The translations under genes and the position numbers were made by a program. A stretch of 64,000 bases of DNA from Chitinophaga pinensis DSM 2588. Lineage in GTDB: Bacteria; Bacteroidota; Bacteroidia; Chitinophagales; Chitinophagaceae. The notes beneath the pieces were generated by a model. The model saw only the letters and a list, made by a program, of their open reading frames with translations, did no database searches and had not been told where the DNA came from. Where the stretch lies: NCBI RefSeq assembly GCF_000024005.1, contig NC_013132.1, positions 3,900,001 to 3,964,000 on the forward strand, read 5' to 3'. Of this stretch, positions 43,164-53,084 are shown piece by piece; position 1 is the first letter of the stretch, and every line of letters starts with the position of its first letter.

Positions 43164-46100
43164 TTAAAGTGTTAATCTAAAGCCACCAGTAAGTGTGAAC
43201 ACAGGAGGAATAACAACTACGGATTGTGTTTCAGGGTCCCATCCCTTATATCCTGTAATTGTGAATAAATTTTGACCATTTACAAAGAAACTGGCGGCAC
43301 CGCCGTTCATCTTTTTCATCCATTTTGCGGGTAGCTGCCAGGAGAGCGCAATGTTTTTGCAGCGGACAAATGAAGCATCTCCATACGCTGCATCACTATT
43401 CATATTCCAGGTAGTGAAATCAAAGAACATGCTTTGGTTCTGATTATAACGTTGTACCAGGGCCTTATCTCCTTCTTTTTGCCACCTGTCCAGCACTTCC
43501 AATGGCTGATTTTTCATAATGCCGGGGAGGGCCTCATTATTGAATACGCCTCTCAGCCCTTTCTGCTTCACGAACTGTAAAAAGATATCCAGTCGCAGGC
43601 CTTTATAGGTAAAACTATTTTCCATTCCACCAAAGAAAGCCGGGGCCGGATCTACCGTCGCCTGAAATCCATCTGCTGGTGCATTTAATTCAACCGGCTT
43701 TCCCTCTATACTTGCGAACAGGTATTTTCCTGTTACAGGGTCAACGCCGAAGGACTTATACAAATTAACCGTTGTAAGCGATCTTCCTTCCTTAAGTGAG
43801 ATATCTGGCCCGCTGTAAGCAGCCAGTTTGTTGCGGTTAACAGAAATATTAAAAGAGGTAGACCAGGTAAAGCTTTTCTGTTTAATATTTTGGGTAGAAA
43901 GCACCACTTCCCAGCCACGGTTAAGAACAACGGCGGGCAAATTACCGAGAACGGTAGTATTACCCACAATGACAGGAAGAAAATAAACCGAGAGCTGGTT
44001 ACTGGAGCGGGTATAAAACCGGCTAACACTTAATGAAATGCGATCTTTTAAAAATCCCATTTCAAGTCCTAATTCCATTTTTTTGGTTTTTTCCCATTCG
44101 TAATCAGGATTGTACAGCCCTGTAACTCTTACCCCTTTAGTGCCTTGATACAGTCCTCGCTGAAATTCGTATTGATCCAGGAACTGATAATCGCCAATCT
44201 GATCGTTTCCGGTTATACCGATGCTACCCCGTAATTTTCCAAAGCTAAGGAAGGGCACATTAGCCCTCATCCAATCTTCCTGCGAAAAAATCCAGCCCAT
44301 CCCTACCGAACCAAAAGATGCGAACTGCCTGTTGGGACCAAAACGGCTACTTCCGTCTCTCCTAAAGCCGAAATTCAACAGGTATCGTTCATTCATATTA
44401 TAGCCAAGCTGGCCGAAGAAGGCTATGTACTTATAATAGCTACTTGCACCCAGCACATTGAAAGAAGTAGCTGCTGCCGGATTTTTAATAAGTGCGTCAT
44501 CTTCAATACCGCCGGTGTACACATATTGATTTTCCATTCTCTTGGCAAGAATGGTAGCGCCCAATACCGATTCTAAGCGGCCAGGGCCCATCATGGTCGA
44601 ATAAGAGATCTGCGGTTCCGATATCCATGATTTTACTTTCGTAGTGGTATAATCAGCTTCCGCTGTCTCAAAATTCAAATCAGCGGGGTTCACACCCGCC
44701 AGTAGTTTTCCGCTAAAAGTGCTGTTTCTAAGCTCATTATAGCCCATATTTACCTTCGCCACCAATCCCGGTAAAATCCGAAAGCTCGCATCAACATTCG
44801 AAACGATATTATTCGTTTGAGCTTCCAGAATTCTGCTAACCAGTTGTGAATAGGGGTTGATCCAGCTGGAATTGGCCCAGTTAAGCGTTCCATCTGCATT
44901 AAAGGGCGGCGGCGTATTGGGAGGCAGATAAATATTAGTGGCAAAATCGCCACCCGGAAAATCGCTGTTGCTAAGCGTATAGTTACCTATAAAAGAAACT
45001 TTCAATCGCTGGTCAAAAGCATTTCCAGACAAATTGAAATGCATTCCACCACGCTGGGTATGAAAATCGCCCGGAAAAATAGTTGTTTCCCGGTGAAAAT
45101 TGCCGCCCATTAAATATTGAAAATTAGGCGTACCTCCGGAAATGGATGCCTGAGCATCGGTATACCTGGCCGTTTTTCCGATCATCTCCTTTTGCCAATC
45201 TGTATACCTTGTAGTATCCCACATCATCAGGTCCGGTGCATTTTCAACCGAAGGTTCCTCGCCATCGTTCTTAAAGGCTTCTCTACGCATGGCGAGGTAT
45301 TGCTTTGTTGATAACAATTCCCGTTTGTTCAACATTTTCTGGATACCGGTATTAGCACTCAGGTTAATATTGGTTTTACCGATCTTTCCCTTTTTAGTGG
45401 TAATTAGAATAACGCCATTTGCTCCCCTGCTCCCATATATAGAAGTGGCGTCGGCATCCTTTAATACATCTATACTTTCTATATCTGCCGGGTTCAAAAA
45501 ATTAAGTGTAGATGCTGTTAAGCCTACCGCGCCATAATTTGCGAATGGGGGAGAAGTAATAGAAGGTTCGTAGGGTACTCCATCTACTATAAAAAGAGGT
45601 TGTGTGCCATTGTTTATACTACTGCGTCCGCGTATCTGAACATTCACTGCGCCACCCTGAACTCCCGTAGTTTGCGTAATCGTCATGCCTGGCACTCTTC
45701 CCTGCAAAGTAAGTAAGGGGTCAGATACCGGTTGCTTTTCTATATCCTCCGCCTTAATAGTAGTTACGTTACCTGTATTAAACCGTTTTGTAGTACTGTA
45801 ATAACCTTTAATAACTGTTTCGTCGAGATCACCCACGTACTCCTGTAGAGCGATATTGCCCATGTAAGGCTTTCCTCTAACTGCAATCAGCTTAGGCACA
45901 AAAGAAATGCTTGTAATAGTTAGATACGCATTTGAAGGAATTTGCTTGATAATGAAATTGCCGTCGGCATCCGTGGAACTTCCCTTGTTACTATTTTTAA
46001 CCATAACGGTAGCACCAGGTACCGGATCTCCCTTTTCATTGATCACCTTGCCCGATACATCTAATACCGTATCTGCTCCCCTGGCTGCAGGGGTTGCAGG

Positions 46101-46463
46101 AGGAGAACTTTCAACTTTACCTTTTCGAACGGTAACTGTAGTTGCATTTACGGCTACCCAACTCAATCCCCTGCCTGTTAGCAGCTGATTCATTACCTCA
46201 TTGAAGGGAACATTTTTGACATTAAGGGTAACACCCGTAAACGAAGACAGCTCTGCGTTGTTGAAGAAGATAGTAATACCCGTTTTCTTGGTAATCTTCC
46301 TTAAGATAACACTCAGCGAAACATCTTTTTCAGACAATGAAACTAACTTGTCTGGCGGGCGAACAACGCTCTGGTTGTACGCCAACAGAGACAAGTGAAA
46401 GCAAAGCAATAAAAATACAGACTGCAAAATAAGCCGACAGCTTATGCGAAGTAGTTTTTGCAT
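43164..46463 (-). CDS. SusC/RagA TonB-dependent transporter with STN signalling domain
   Basis: 1099 residues. Signal peptide; STN domain (about 45-115: KDVSLSVILRKITKKTGITI, ending TVTVRKGK); carboxypeptidase-regulatory-like domain (131-215: VSGKVINEKGDPVPGATVMV, STDADGNFIIKQ); plug (220-350) with the SusC signature DADATSIYGSRGANGVILIT; 22-strand barrel ending FTLTGGFRLTL. The STN domain is the periplasmic contact for a FecR anti-sigma factor, so this transporter both imports and signals. The sigma/FecR pair is divergently encoded 461 bases away (46925-48663), the usual arrangement for such a loop. Complete in length. Confidence 0.97.
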   Translation of the reverse strand: MQKLLRISCRLILQSVFLLLCFHLSLLAYNQSVVRPPDKLVSLSEKDVSLSVILRKITKKTGITIFFNNAELSSFTGVTLNVKNVPFNEVMNQLLTGRGLSWVAVNATTVTVRKGKVESSPPATPAARGADTVLDVSGKVINEKGDPVPGATVMVKNSNKGSSTDADGNFIIKQIPSNAYLTITSISFVPKLIAVRGKPYMGNIALQEYVGDLDETVIKGYYSTTKRFNTGNVTTIKAEDIEKQPVSDPLLTLQGRVPGMTITQTTGVQGGAVNVQIRGRSSINNGTQPLFIVDGVPYEPSITSPPFANYGAVGLTASTLNFLNPADIESIDVLKDADATSIYGSRGANGVILITTKKGKIGKTNINLSANTGIQKMLNKRELLSTKQYLAMRREAFKNDGEEPSVENAPDLMMWDTTRYTDWQKEMIGKTARYTDAQASISGGTPNFQYLMGGNFHRETTIFPGDFHTQRGGMHFNLSGNAFDQRLKVSFIGNYTLSNSDFPGGDFATNIYLPPNTPPPFNADGTLNWANSSWINPYSQLVSRILEAQTNNIVSNVDASFRILPGLVAKVNMGYNELRNSTFSGKLLAGVNPADLNFETAEADYTTTKVKSWISEPQISYSTMMGPGRLESVLGATILAKRMENQYVYTGGIEDDALIKNPAAATSFNVLGASSYYKYIAFFGQLGYNMNERYLLNFGFRRDGSSRFGPNRQFASFGSVGMGWIFSQEDWMRANVPFLSFGKLRGSIGITGNDQIGDYQFLDQYEFQRGLYQGTKGVRVTGLYNPDYEWEKTKKMELGLEMGFLKDRISLSVSRFYTRSSNQLSVYFLPVIVGNTTVLGNLPAVVLNRGWEVVLSTQNIKQKSFTWSTSFNISVNRNKLAAYSGPDISLKEGRSLTTVNLYKSFGVDPVTGKYLFASIEGKPVELNAPADGFQATVDPAPAFFGGMENSFTYKGLRLDIFLQFVKQKGLRGVFNNEALPGIMKNQPLEVLDRWQKEGDKALVQRYNQNQSMFFDFTTWNMNSDAAYGDASFVRCKNIALSWQLPAKWMKKMNGGAASFFVNGQNLFTITGYKGWDPETQSVVVIPPVFTLTGGFRLTL

Positions 46464-46924
46464 AATCGCAGTTAAATTGGTTAGTAAAATGGTTGGTTCC
46501 TTTATAGGTATAATAAAAAAGCACTTACCTTATATACATGACAATCACTTCTGATAAAGCTTTCTTTCAGGGAAAAGATATACCTCCAGCATTGGATAGG
46601 AATTTCAATAAGTATAAAACAATAATTCCCCATCTCCTGATGTACATACATTCAGATAGCACTTAGAACGGTTGGTTTGTTATAGATACTGAATACCCCT
46701 TTAGCAATAGAACGCAAAATGATAAAGGAGGTACCATGCCACCTTGCCATTTTTTTAAACAAATCTGTCTTCCAGGAAAACGAAATTTTTCCGGGAGATC
46801 AAAAAATTGTTACTTTATCACTAAATTGGACAACAATACGAAATACTCCCTCCAGAAAAGCTATCCAAAACTCTGATATAGAATAAAAAAATTATAAGTA
46901 TACTAACCAACCGCCAGGTAGCAT
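46464..46924. promoter_or_regulatory. Divergent intergenic region between SusC and its sigma factor
   Basis: 461 bases without a gene. It must hold the SusC promoter (probably read by the ECF factor encoded on the other side) and the sigma-operon promoter. AT-rich; no confident -33/-7 pair or inverted repeat was found. Confidence 0.5.
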
Positions 46925-47476
46925 ATGAAGGAAGAAAGCACATTCTGCAATGAATTTGTACTGCGAGGCCTTATCGAAGGAGATGAGCAGGCATTGACAA
47001 AAGTTATAGGTCGCTATCGCGACTTTCTTTTTATGCAGGCCCAGAGAATGCTGGGTGATGTGATGGAAGCAGATGATGTGGTGCAGGAGGTGTTCATCAA
47101 ACTCTGGAATGTTAAAAGCAAATTAAAACCGGACACATCATTAGATGTATATTTAAGCGTACTCACCAAAAACGCCTCAACCTCTGTTTTGCGGAAAAGA
47201 AAGGTGTGGAAAAGAAGGCATGCAGGATTCACAGCGGGCCAGTCACACTATTTTCAGATGAAGCCAATGGAAGACGAGGAATTGGGGCAACAGCTTCGAA
47301 CGGCTTTTCAACAGCTTAGTGAAGCGCAGCAGCGTATCTTCAACTACGTTTATATAGAAGACAAGAGCTATGCTGAAATTATGCAGGAGCATAATCTTCG
47401 ACTGCAAACAGTGAAAAATACGGTATCTAATGCCCTCAAGAAACTTCGCAACAACTTGCAGGTATTAATAAAATAA
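46925..47476 (+). CDS. ECF sigma factor (Bacteroidota SusC/FecR type)
   Basis: 183 residues with sigma region 2 (FLFMQAQRMLGDVMEADDVV, QEVFIKLWNVKSKL) and region 4 (LSEAQQRIFNYVYIEDKSYA, EIMQEHNLRLQTVKNTVSNA). It directs RNA polymerase to promoters such as that of the divergent SusC gene. The FecR gene begins 44 bases after it, as in other FecI/FecR-like pairs. Confidence 0.95.
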   Translation: MKEESTFCNEFVLRGLIEGDEQALTKVIGRYRDFLFMQAQRMLGDVMEADDVVQEVFIKLWNVKSKLKPDTSLDVYLSVLTKNASTSVLRKRKVWKRRHAGFTAGQSHYFQMKPMEDEELGQQLRTAFQQLSEAQQRIFNYVYIEDKSYAEIMQEHNLRLQTVKNTVSNALKKLRNNLQVLIK

Positions 47477-47520
47477 AAATAGCCTGGTACTTTTTTACTA
47501 TTTCGGCGTTATACAATAGC

Positions 47521-48663
47521 ATGAGCCCAGATCGATATTTAATAGAACAGTTAGTCCTCAAAGAACTATCCGGAGTTATTACCGACTCCGAAAAAGCCAT
47601 GCTCGATGAGGCTGTGAGACAAGATCCTGCCATGTGGGCATTGAAAGAAGAGCTTAAACGAGAGCTGGCAAACGATGAAATAAGGGCCTACCTTGCCAAT
47701 CATCCTGCTGATGAAAAAGCCCCCCAGATACTCGATCAGATTTATAAAAGGGAAAAGAGGCAAAAGACTATTTTGAGACTGTCTACTGCCATAGCAGCAT
47801 CGGGATTAATAGCTTTTGCTGCGATAAAATACCTGCTGCCAGAAAGTACACTTCATAAAAACAATACTGCTATTTCTCAAGTTAATCATACAGATACTTC
47901 TGTGCTGTTACGCTTACCGGACGGTAAAGAAATTTTGCTCGACTCTGCCACCAAGCAACTTAATACCGCAAACATTAATATAAGTACAGCAAGCAAAGCG
48001 CTAAGCTATGAAGCTATGAGCGAAGATAATGGAGCGCTGGCTGTACTACAGGTGCCGGACGGAAAGGATTATAAGATCCACCTAAATGACGGGTCTGAAG
48101 TTCATTTAAATGCGGGTACCCGCCTCGAATTTCCATTGAAATTTAGTGAAGAAAGCCGTGACATATCCATCAATGGAGAGGCTTATATAAAGGTGGCCAA
48201 GCAGGCCAGCAAGCCGTTTATTGTACATCTTCCTCACGGAACAGTGCAAGTGCTGGGTACTGAGTTTAATGTAAATACCTACGATAGCGGTGTTCATAAG
48301 GTGGCACTTGTGGAAGGATCTGTTGCAGTAAAGGCTGGTAACAAAAAGCAATTATTAAAACCAGGCTTTGAACTAACAAGTGATGCTGCCGGTTTAAAAA
48401 CCAGTGATTTTGATGCCGAAGAGGTATTGAGCTGGCGGGAAGGGAAATATTTTATCAATAATTTAAACTTTCTGGAAATAAGCCGCGTTTTATCAAGGTG
48501 TTATGGAGTAACCGTTTCGATTGATAATGAGCGGGTGGCGAAACAATACTTTACCGGTGTAATATACAAGAACCAATCCATAGATATAGCCCTGCGAGGC
48601 ATGCAGTTAACAAATACAATTGAATATTATACCGATAAAGCGGGAGTAATTCATATCAAATAG
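47521..48663 (+). CDS. FecR family anti-sigma factor
   Basis: 380 residues. Cytoplasmic N-terminus (about 1-80), a membrane helix (LSTAIAASGLIAFAAIKYLL, about 84-103), a periplasmic FecR domain with VPDGKDYKIHLNDGSEVHLN, GEAYIKVAKQASKPFIVHLP and VLGTEFNVNTYDSG, and a C-terminal DUF4974-like domain (FLEISRVLSRCYGVTVSIDN). The periplasmic end should contact the STN domain of the SusC at 43164-46463. The gene stops seven bases from the oppositely oriented small gene at 48671. Confidence 0.95.
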   Translation: MSPDRYLIEQLVLKELSGVITDSEKAMLDEAVRQDPAMWALKEELKRELANDEIRAYLANHPADEKAPQILDQIYKREKRQKTILRLSTAIAASGLIAFAAIKYLLPESTLHKNNTAISQVNHTDTSVLLRLPDGKEILLDSATKQLNTANINISTASKALSYEAMSEDNGALAVLQVPDGKDYKIHLNDGSEVHLNAGTRLEFPLKFSEESRDISINGEAYIKVAKQASKPFIVHLPHGTVQVLGTEFNVNTYDSGVHKVALVEGSVAVKAGNKKQLLKPGFELTSDAAGLKTSDFDAEEVLSWREGKYFINNLNFLEISRVLSRCYGVTVSIDNERVAKQYFTGVIYKNQSIDIALRGMQLTNTIEYYTDKAGVIHIK

Positions 48664-48670
48664 TTGGGTG

Positions 48671-49012
48671 TTAGTTAAGTACGGTTACCCTTGTTACAGT
48701 ACTTATTACCGTGTAAGTAGTTATTTGAGTGGTTAGGCCGGAACCGTCTGTTGCAGTAGCGACAACAGTTGTAGGCGGCAGGATAGCTGTAGTTTTATAA
48801 ACGGTGGAAATAAAGCCAGCCGTTGAAATAAATAATGTTACTCCGCTGGAGGTATAAAAGACTCCATAAGTTGCATAAGTTCTACCGCTGATTATAGTTA
48901 TAAGATAAGCGGTAATCCGCCAAACAGGCTGACCGTTAAATTTAAAGGCCAATCCGCCGCCAGCCAGGGCTGAAAGGATTATAAATGTGAGAATTATACG
49001 TGCTTTTTTCAT
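48671..49012 (-). CDS. Small secreted protein, paralogue family A
   Basis: 113 residues: MKKARI, a hydrophobic signal or anchor (ILTFIILSALAGGGLAF), then a Thr/Val/Tyr-rich beta domain. Shared with the products of 51905, 52284 and 52724: FNGQPVWR, GRTYATYGVFY, ISTAGFISTVYKTTA, LPPTTVVATATDGSGLTT and a terminal VTRVT-x-LN. No cysteine, no known family. The position is tail to tail with FecR. The 5' leader has a GCCTTT/AAAGGC hairpin also present before the 52724 gene. Function unknown; a beta-rich mature domain of about 90 residues could be a structural or binding protein. Confidence 0.8.
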   Translation of the reverse strand: MKKARIILTFIILSALAGGGLAFKFNGQPVWRITAYLITIISGRTYATYGVFYTSSGVTLFISTAGFISTVYKTTAILPPTTVVATATDGSGLTTQITTYTVISTVTRVTVLN

Positions 49013-49021
49013 AAGGATGCT

Positions 49022-49038
49022 GCCTTTACTACAAAGGC
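49022..49038 (-). promoter_or_regulatory. Leader hairpin of the small secreted gene
   Basis: GCCTTT and AAAGGC around a five-base loop, ending ten bases before the start codon, in a leader very similar to that at 53085-53102. It covers the region where a ribosome would bind, so it could control translation. Confidence 0.5.
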
Positions 49039-49271
49039 TAAGTTTAAGATGAATACTGACTAAATCTACCTCAAATGATAATTTCCTGTTTAGTACCCCA
49101 TTGTTATAATTTGGAGCGAAAGAGTATCACTATTCCACTTCTATTTAATTTCTCGAATATTTAATAGTACGTTATCACAATTATTGCGTTCTATACTGCA
49201 ATGTAATTTCACGGAACGTTAATACATTTAATTTGAAAGCCCTCGTTCCATAACTAATTTCGGTGTGTAAT

Positions 49272-51878
49272 ATGAAAAGAGTCTGTTTCTGCATGGCATT
49301 GCTTTGCTTTGGAAGCTTTATTGCTCACGCACAAAAGCCGGTCATTAACAACGATACCTACAAAAGCTGGATAGAATTGCGTGATTACCACATATCTGAT
49401 GATGGCAGGTATGTGCTTTATAACTATGGTGGTGAGGCTGGAGGAGATACCAAAATTCTGCAGTCCACCCAGGGCGCTTACAAAAAGGTACTTGATTCTC
49501 TACAGCAGGCCTGGTTTATCGATGGAGGTAACTACGTGCTGTTCATTGCAAATAAAAAGGCCGGAATATTGAAATGCGGAGAAGATACGCTTCAATATAT
49601 ACCCAACGCCAGCGAACTAAAATACTGTGAAGCGGGTGGCCGCAAGTGGATATTCTTTTTAAGAGAAGGAAATCTGCTACAGCGCGACCTGCAATCATCC
49701 ACCATAAAATCATATAATGATATTACGAAGTATTGGTTAAATGAAACGGGTGGTAGCCTACTGTACTTCAGCAAGAATAAACTAACACAGGTAGATATAG
49801 GCACGGGAAAAGAAAAAGTGATTTACACTGGTCCGGTGCCCGATGACATTACATTTGACCAGAAGGGGCAGCAGCTATGCTTTTTACTGAAAGGAGAGGA
49901 GAATAAAATATTTTATTTTAAGGCGGGTGGAGACAGTGCCATTGCAAAAATAACCTCCGGCAGCCGTAGCATAAAAAAAGGTTTTTATGTGGCAGATGAG
50001 CCACCCAGGTTTACAGAAGATGGAAGCGCTATTCTTTTGCGACTAGGGAAGGAAACAGCAGCTCCAGCGGTAGATACCACTGTTATTGCAGCAAACGTTG
50101 ATATCTGGAACTATAAGGATGCTTTCCTTCAATCCAACCAGGCATTTACCGCCGGCGAAATAAGGAATCGCAAGTATGCGGCTGCTTTTAATCTTTACAA
50201 TAATAATTTGATACAGATCGAAAATCAGGACACCATGCTTGCCAGCTCCATCGGCAGCCGTTATGCCCTTGTAAGGCCTTCCACCTTTATGGCAGATATG
50301 TACTGGAATCCGGATCTGGCAGATACCTACGATCTCCTATCCATTCGCGATGGTAAACGAAAGACTATTGCCTCCAATCAAACCAGCATGACGATCTCTC
50401 CCAACGAGCAGTTCGTATGTTGGTTCGACACCATATCAAAACACTACTACACGTATGAGATAAAATCGGGTATTACCCGAAATATATCTGATGGCATATC
50501 AGGATCACTTATCAATCCCGGAACCATTGCCAAAGTGGCGGGTCCGATAGGAACTGCAGGATGGTTGAAAAATGACGGAGCGTTGTTGATTTATGATCAG
50601 TATGATATATGGCAGGTGGACCCCTCAGCTAAGAAACGTCCTGTTAATCTTACCAAAAGTTTTGGAAGTAAGCATAAGATACTACTACGTGCAGGCATCG
50701 ATGAAGATAAAATGAGCCAGTTCGAATTAACAAGTCAGCTTCTTTTAGCAGCACTTGATCAACAGACTAAAAGAAACGGCTTTTTTACTATACAGCTTAA
50801 TCAAGAAAATGAACTGACCGACCATGGTTTAGACGATTGTCTCTACTTTGTTCCCAATATCTATGTAGACCATCCCAGGGCCCCGCTAAAAGCCCGCAAC
50901 TCGAACGAATACCTCGTAACGCGCCAAACGGCCCGGGAAGCTCCTAATGTTTTTATTACTGACGATTTCAAACACTTCAAACAACTATCTTCTATTGCTC
51001 CCCAGGCCAACTACAACTGGCTTACTGCTGAAATTCACCATTGGCCGCTTGAGGAAGGGGGAGAAGGTACAGGCATACTTTACAAGCCGGAAAATTTCGA
51101 CAGTAGCAAAACCTATCCCATTATTTACAACTACTACGAACTACGAAGTAATGAACTAAATCGTTTTTGGTCGCCCGAACTTCCGAACGGACAGCTTTCG
51201 ATTCCCTGGTATGTAAGTAATGGTTACCTGGTATTTATTCCGGATATCAGCTTCAGAGCGGGAGAATTCAGCAGCGATCTTAACAATATAATAAGTTCTT
51301 CCGTTGCTTATCTTAAGCAATATAAGTGGGTTGATACCAAAAGAATGGGTATTCAGGGGCATAGCTTCGCGGGGTATATTACCAACATACTGGCCGCACA
51401 AACGAACTTGTTTGCCGCTGCCCAATCAACCGCAGGACTATCTGATATGATCGTTGAATATGCGGGCCTGGGATTTGGAGGCAAAAGCTTAATAGAAATG
51501 ACAGAAGAAGGCCAGTTAAAGATGGGTAGTCCACCCTGGGCAAAACCAGATATGTATAAAGCCAACTCAGTGCTTTACACCTTAGATAAGATGACGACAC
51601 CGATATTGCTTGTACACAACAAAGAAGATGGTGCCGTTCCATTTGCGCACTCTTTACTGCTGTTCAACTCCCTGAGGCGGCTTAACAAGCCCGTATGGAT
51701 GCTTCAATACGATGGGGAAGAGCACGTACTAAGCAGCACGCCTGTTCGATTGGATTACTCCATACGGCAGCAGCAGTTTTTCAATCATTACCTCAAAGAC
51801 GGTCCGCTTCCGGGGTGGATGAAAGCCGGAGTGCCTTATTCTTCAAAAGGTATACGGTCCGGATTGAATACCCGCTAA
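49272..51878 (+). CDS. S9 family serine peptidase (prolyl oligopeptidase fold), secreted
   Basis: About 868 residues from the ATG at 49272 (a GTG at 49263 is in frame). Signal peptide MKRVCFCMALLCFGSFIAHA. Residues 30-600 are the beta-propeller that gates entry; 620-870 are the alpha/beta-hydrolase with nucleophile Ser in MGIQGHSFAGYITN, Asp in LLVHNKEDGAVPFAHS and His in LQYDGEEHVLSS. The triad is complete. Such enzymes cut short peptides in the periplasm or outside. It stands alone between the two sigma/FecR cassettes; the small secreted proteins on both sides are possible substrates, but nothing in the sequence proves it. Confidence 0.93.
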   Translation: MKRVCFCMALLCFGSFIAHAQKPVINNDTYKSWIELRDYHISDDGRYVLYNYGGEAGGDTKILQSTQGAYKKVLDSLQQAWFIDGGNYVLFIANKKAGILKCGEDTLQYIPNASELKYCEAGGRKWIFFLREGNLLQRDLQSSTIKSYNDITKYWLNETGGSLLYFSKNKLTQVDIGTGKEKVIYTGPVPDDITFDQKGQQLCFLLKGEENKIFYFKAGGDSAIAKITSGSRSIKKGFYVADEPPRFTEDGSAILLRLGKETAAPAVDTTVIAANVDIWNYKDAFLQSNQAFTAGEIRNRKYAAAFNLYNNNLIQIENQDTMLASSIGSRYALVRPSTFMADMYWNPDLADTYDLLSIRDGKRKTIASNQTSMTISPNEQFVCWFDTISKHYYTYEIKSGITRNISDGISGSLINPGTIAKVAGPIGTAGWLKNDGALLIYDQYDIWQVDPSAKKRPVNLTKSFGSKHKILLRAGIDEDKMSQFELTSQLLLAALDQQTKRNGFFTIQLNQENELTDHGLDDCLYFVPNIYVDHPRAPLKARNSNEYLVTRQTAREAPNVFITDDFKHFKQLSSIAPQANYNWLTAEIHHWPLEEGGEGTGILYKPENFDSSKTYPIIYNYYELRSNELNRFWSPELPNGQLSIPWYVSNGYLVFIPDISFRAGEFSSDLNNIISSSVAYLKQYKWVDTKRMGIQGHSFAGYITNILAAQTNLFAAAQSTAGLSDMIVEYAGLGFGGKSLIEMTEEGQLKMGSPPWAKPDMYKANSVLYTLDKMTTPILLVHNKEDGAVPFAHSLLLFNSLRRLNKPVWMLQYDGEEHVLSSTPVRLDYSIRQQQFFNHYLKDGPLPGWMKAGVPYSSKGIRSGLNTR

Positions 51879-51904
51879 CTACAACAAGGGTAGTTATGCT
51901 ATAG

Positions 51905-52255
51905 CTAAAAATAAGTAACTACCCTGGTGGTGGTTAAAGTAACGGGATACGTAAAGATGGCAGCCGTAAAGCCGGAGCCATCTGTAGCTGTTCCTATTAC
52001 GGGCACGGGCGGCAGGGATATGGTGGTTCTATATACGGTAGAAAGTGTTCCCGTTGTGGATATAAATAATGTGGTACCGGTGCCGGTATAAAAAAAGCCA
52101 TAGGTAGCATACGTTTTTCCATTTGCTACAGTAGTAATATAATCGGTGGTTCTCCATACCGGATAACCGGTAAATCTCCTGGCGTTCAATGCAAGTGCTC
52201 CTCCAACGACTGTAACGCAGGCGAGGCACGCCAGCATAATTTTAGCCGATTTCAT
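51905..52255 (-). CDS. Small secreted protein, paralogue family A
   Basis: 116 residues: MKSAKIMLACLACVTVVGGALAL, then RFTGYPVWRTTDYITTVANG, KTYATYGFFYTGTGTTLFIS, TGTLSTVYRTT, SLPPVPVIGTATDGSGFTA and TTTRVVTYF. It aligns along the full length with the three other family members nearby. The two Cys are inside the signal peptide. It ends 26 bases from the stop of the S9 peptidase gene, opposite in direction. Confidence 0.8.
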   Translation of the reverse strand: MKSAKIMLACLACVTVVGGALALNARRFTGYPVWRTTDYITTVANGKTYATYGFFYTGTGTTLFISTTGTLSTVYRTTISLPPVPVIGTATDGSGFTAAIFTYPVTLTTTRVVTYF

Positions 52256-52283
52256 AAGGCAAATAATTTAAATAAGCCAAAGC

Positions 52284-52634
52284 TTAGTTAACAAACGTAA
52301 CAAGTGTAGCCCCCGTAATACATTGGTAAGTTAAAATAGATGTTGTAAATCCGAGCCCATTAGTCGCTGTTCCCACCACGTTGGTAGGTGGTAAGCCTGC
52401 CGTGGTTTTAGACACTGTTGATAGCACACCTGTAGAAGAACTAAACACTGTGGTACCTGTTTGAGTACAGAAACTTCCATAAGTAGCATAGGTAACCCCG
52501 TTGGTTACCCTGATGATATAAAAAGTTGAATGCCACACTGGCTGTCCATTGTATTTAGCTAAGTTAGAAGCCAGTATACTACCCAGGAACCCCAGTGAAA
52601 GAACAATGATCACAATAAATCTCGCAAGCCGCAT
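52284..52634 (-). CDS. Small secreted protein, paralogue family A
   Basis: 116 residues with signal peptide (RFIVIIVLSLGFLGSILASN), then KYNGQPVWHSTFYIIRVTNG, VTYATYGSFCTQTGTTVFSS, STVSKTTAGLPPTNVVGTAT and a terminal TLVTFVN. It is the only family member with two cysteines in the mature part (SFCTQTG and TYQCITG), which could form a disulfide. It lies 28 bases before the start of the 51905 gene, in the same direction. Confidence 0.8.
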   Translation of the reverse strand: MRLARFIVIIVLSLGFLGSILASNLAKYNGQPVWHSTFYIIRVTNGVTYATYGSFCTQTGTTVFSSSTGVLSTVSKTTAGLPPTNVVGTATNGLGFTTSILTYQCITGATLVTFVN

Positions 52635-52675
52635 AATTCAACATTTGACATAACGAAATACTACTACGATAAAAT

Positions 52676-52701
52676 CAGCCGGAGTACTTAAACTCCGGCT
52701 G
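52676..52701 (-). terminator. Terminator after the 52724 gene
   Basis: CAGCCGGAGT pairs with ACTCCGGCTG; on the minus strand ATTTTATC follows. It separates the 52724 gene from the next two family members. Confidence 0.8.
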
Positions 52702-52723
52702 ATAAGATAATATGCAATAGCTA

Positions 52724-53074
52724 TTAGTTCAGCGTAGTAACGCGGGTAACTGTAGGTACTGCAGAGTAAGTAGTGATTGGAGCAGTTGCACCAGAACCGT
52801 CAGTTGCAGTTGCAGCAACGGTAGTAGGAGGCAATGTTGCAGTAGTTTTATACACTGTAGAGCTGATACCTGTAGTAGAAATATACAGGGTAGCACCAGC
52901 AGAAGTATAGAAGGCGCCAAAAGTAGCATACGTTTTACCATTCAAAACAGTGGTAAGAGAGTTGGTTGCATGCCAGATAGGCTGACCATTAAATCTTGCA
53001 GCTTTGAAAGCGAAAGCGCCACCTACTGTAGCGAAGATAGCCAGAGCGGCTAAAATGATACGAGCTTTTTTCAT
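52724..53074 (-). CDS. Small secreted protein, paralogue family A
   Basis: 116 residues from the ATG at 53074, chosen because MKKARIILAAL matches the start of the 48671 gene product; the frame reaches 53098. Signal peptide ends GGAFAFKA, mature part RFNGQPIWHATNSLTTVLNG, KTYATFGAFYTSAGATLYIS, STVYKTTATLPPTTVAATAT, ending TRVTTLN. Closest relative is the product of 48671-49012, 3.7 kb away on the far side of the peptidase, and the leader hairpin is shared too, so the two copies were duplicated together with their leader. Confidence 0.8.
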   Translation of the reverse strand: MKKARIILAALAIFATVGGAFAFKAARFNGQPIWHATNSLTTVLNGKTYATFGAFYTSAGATLYISTTGISSTVYKTTATLPPTTVAATATDGSGATAPITTYSAVPTVTRVTTLN

Positions 53075-53084
53075 AAAAACCATT

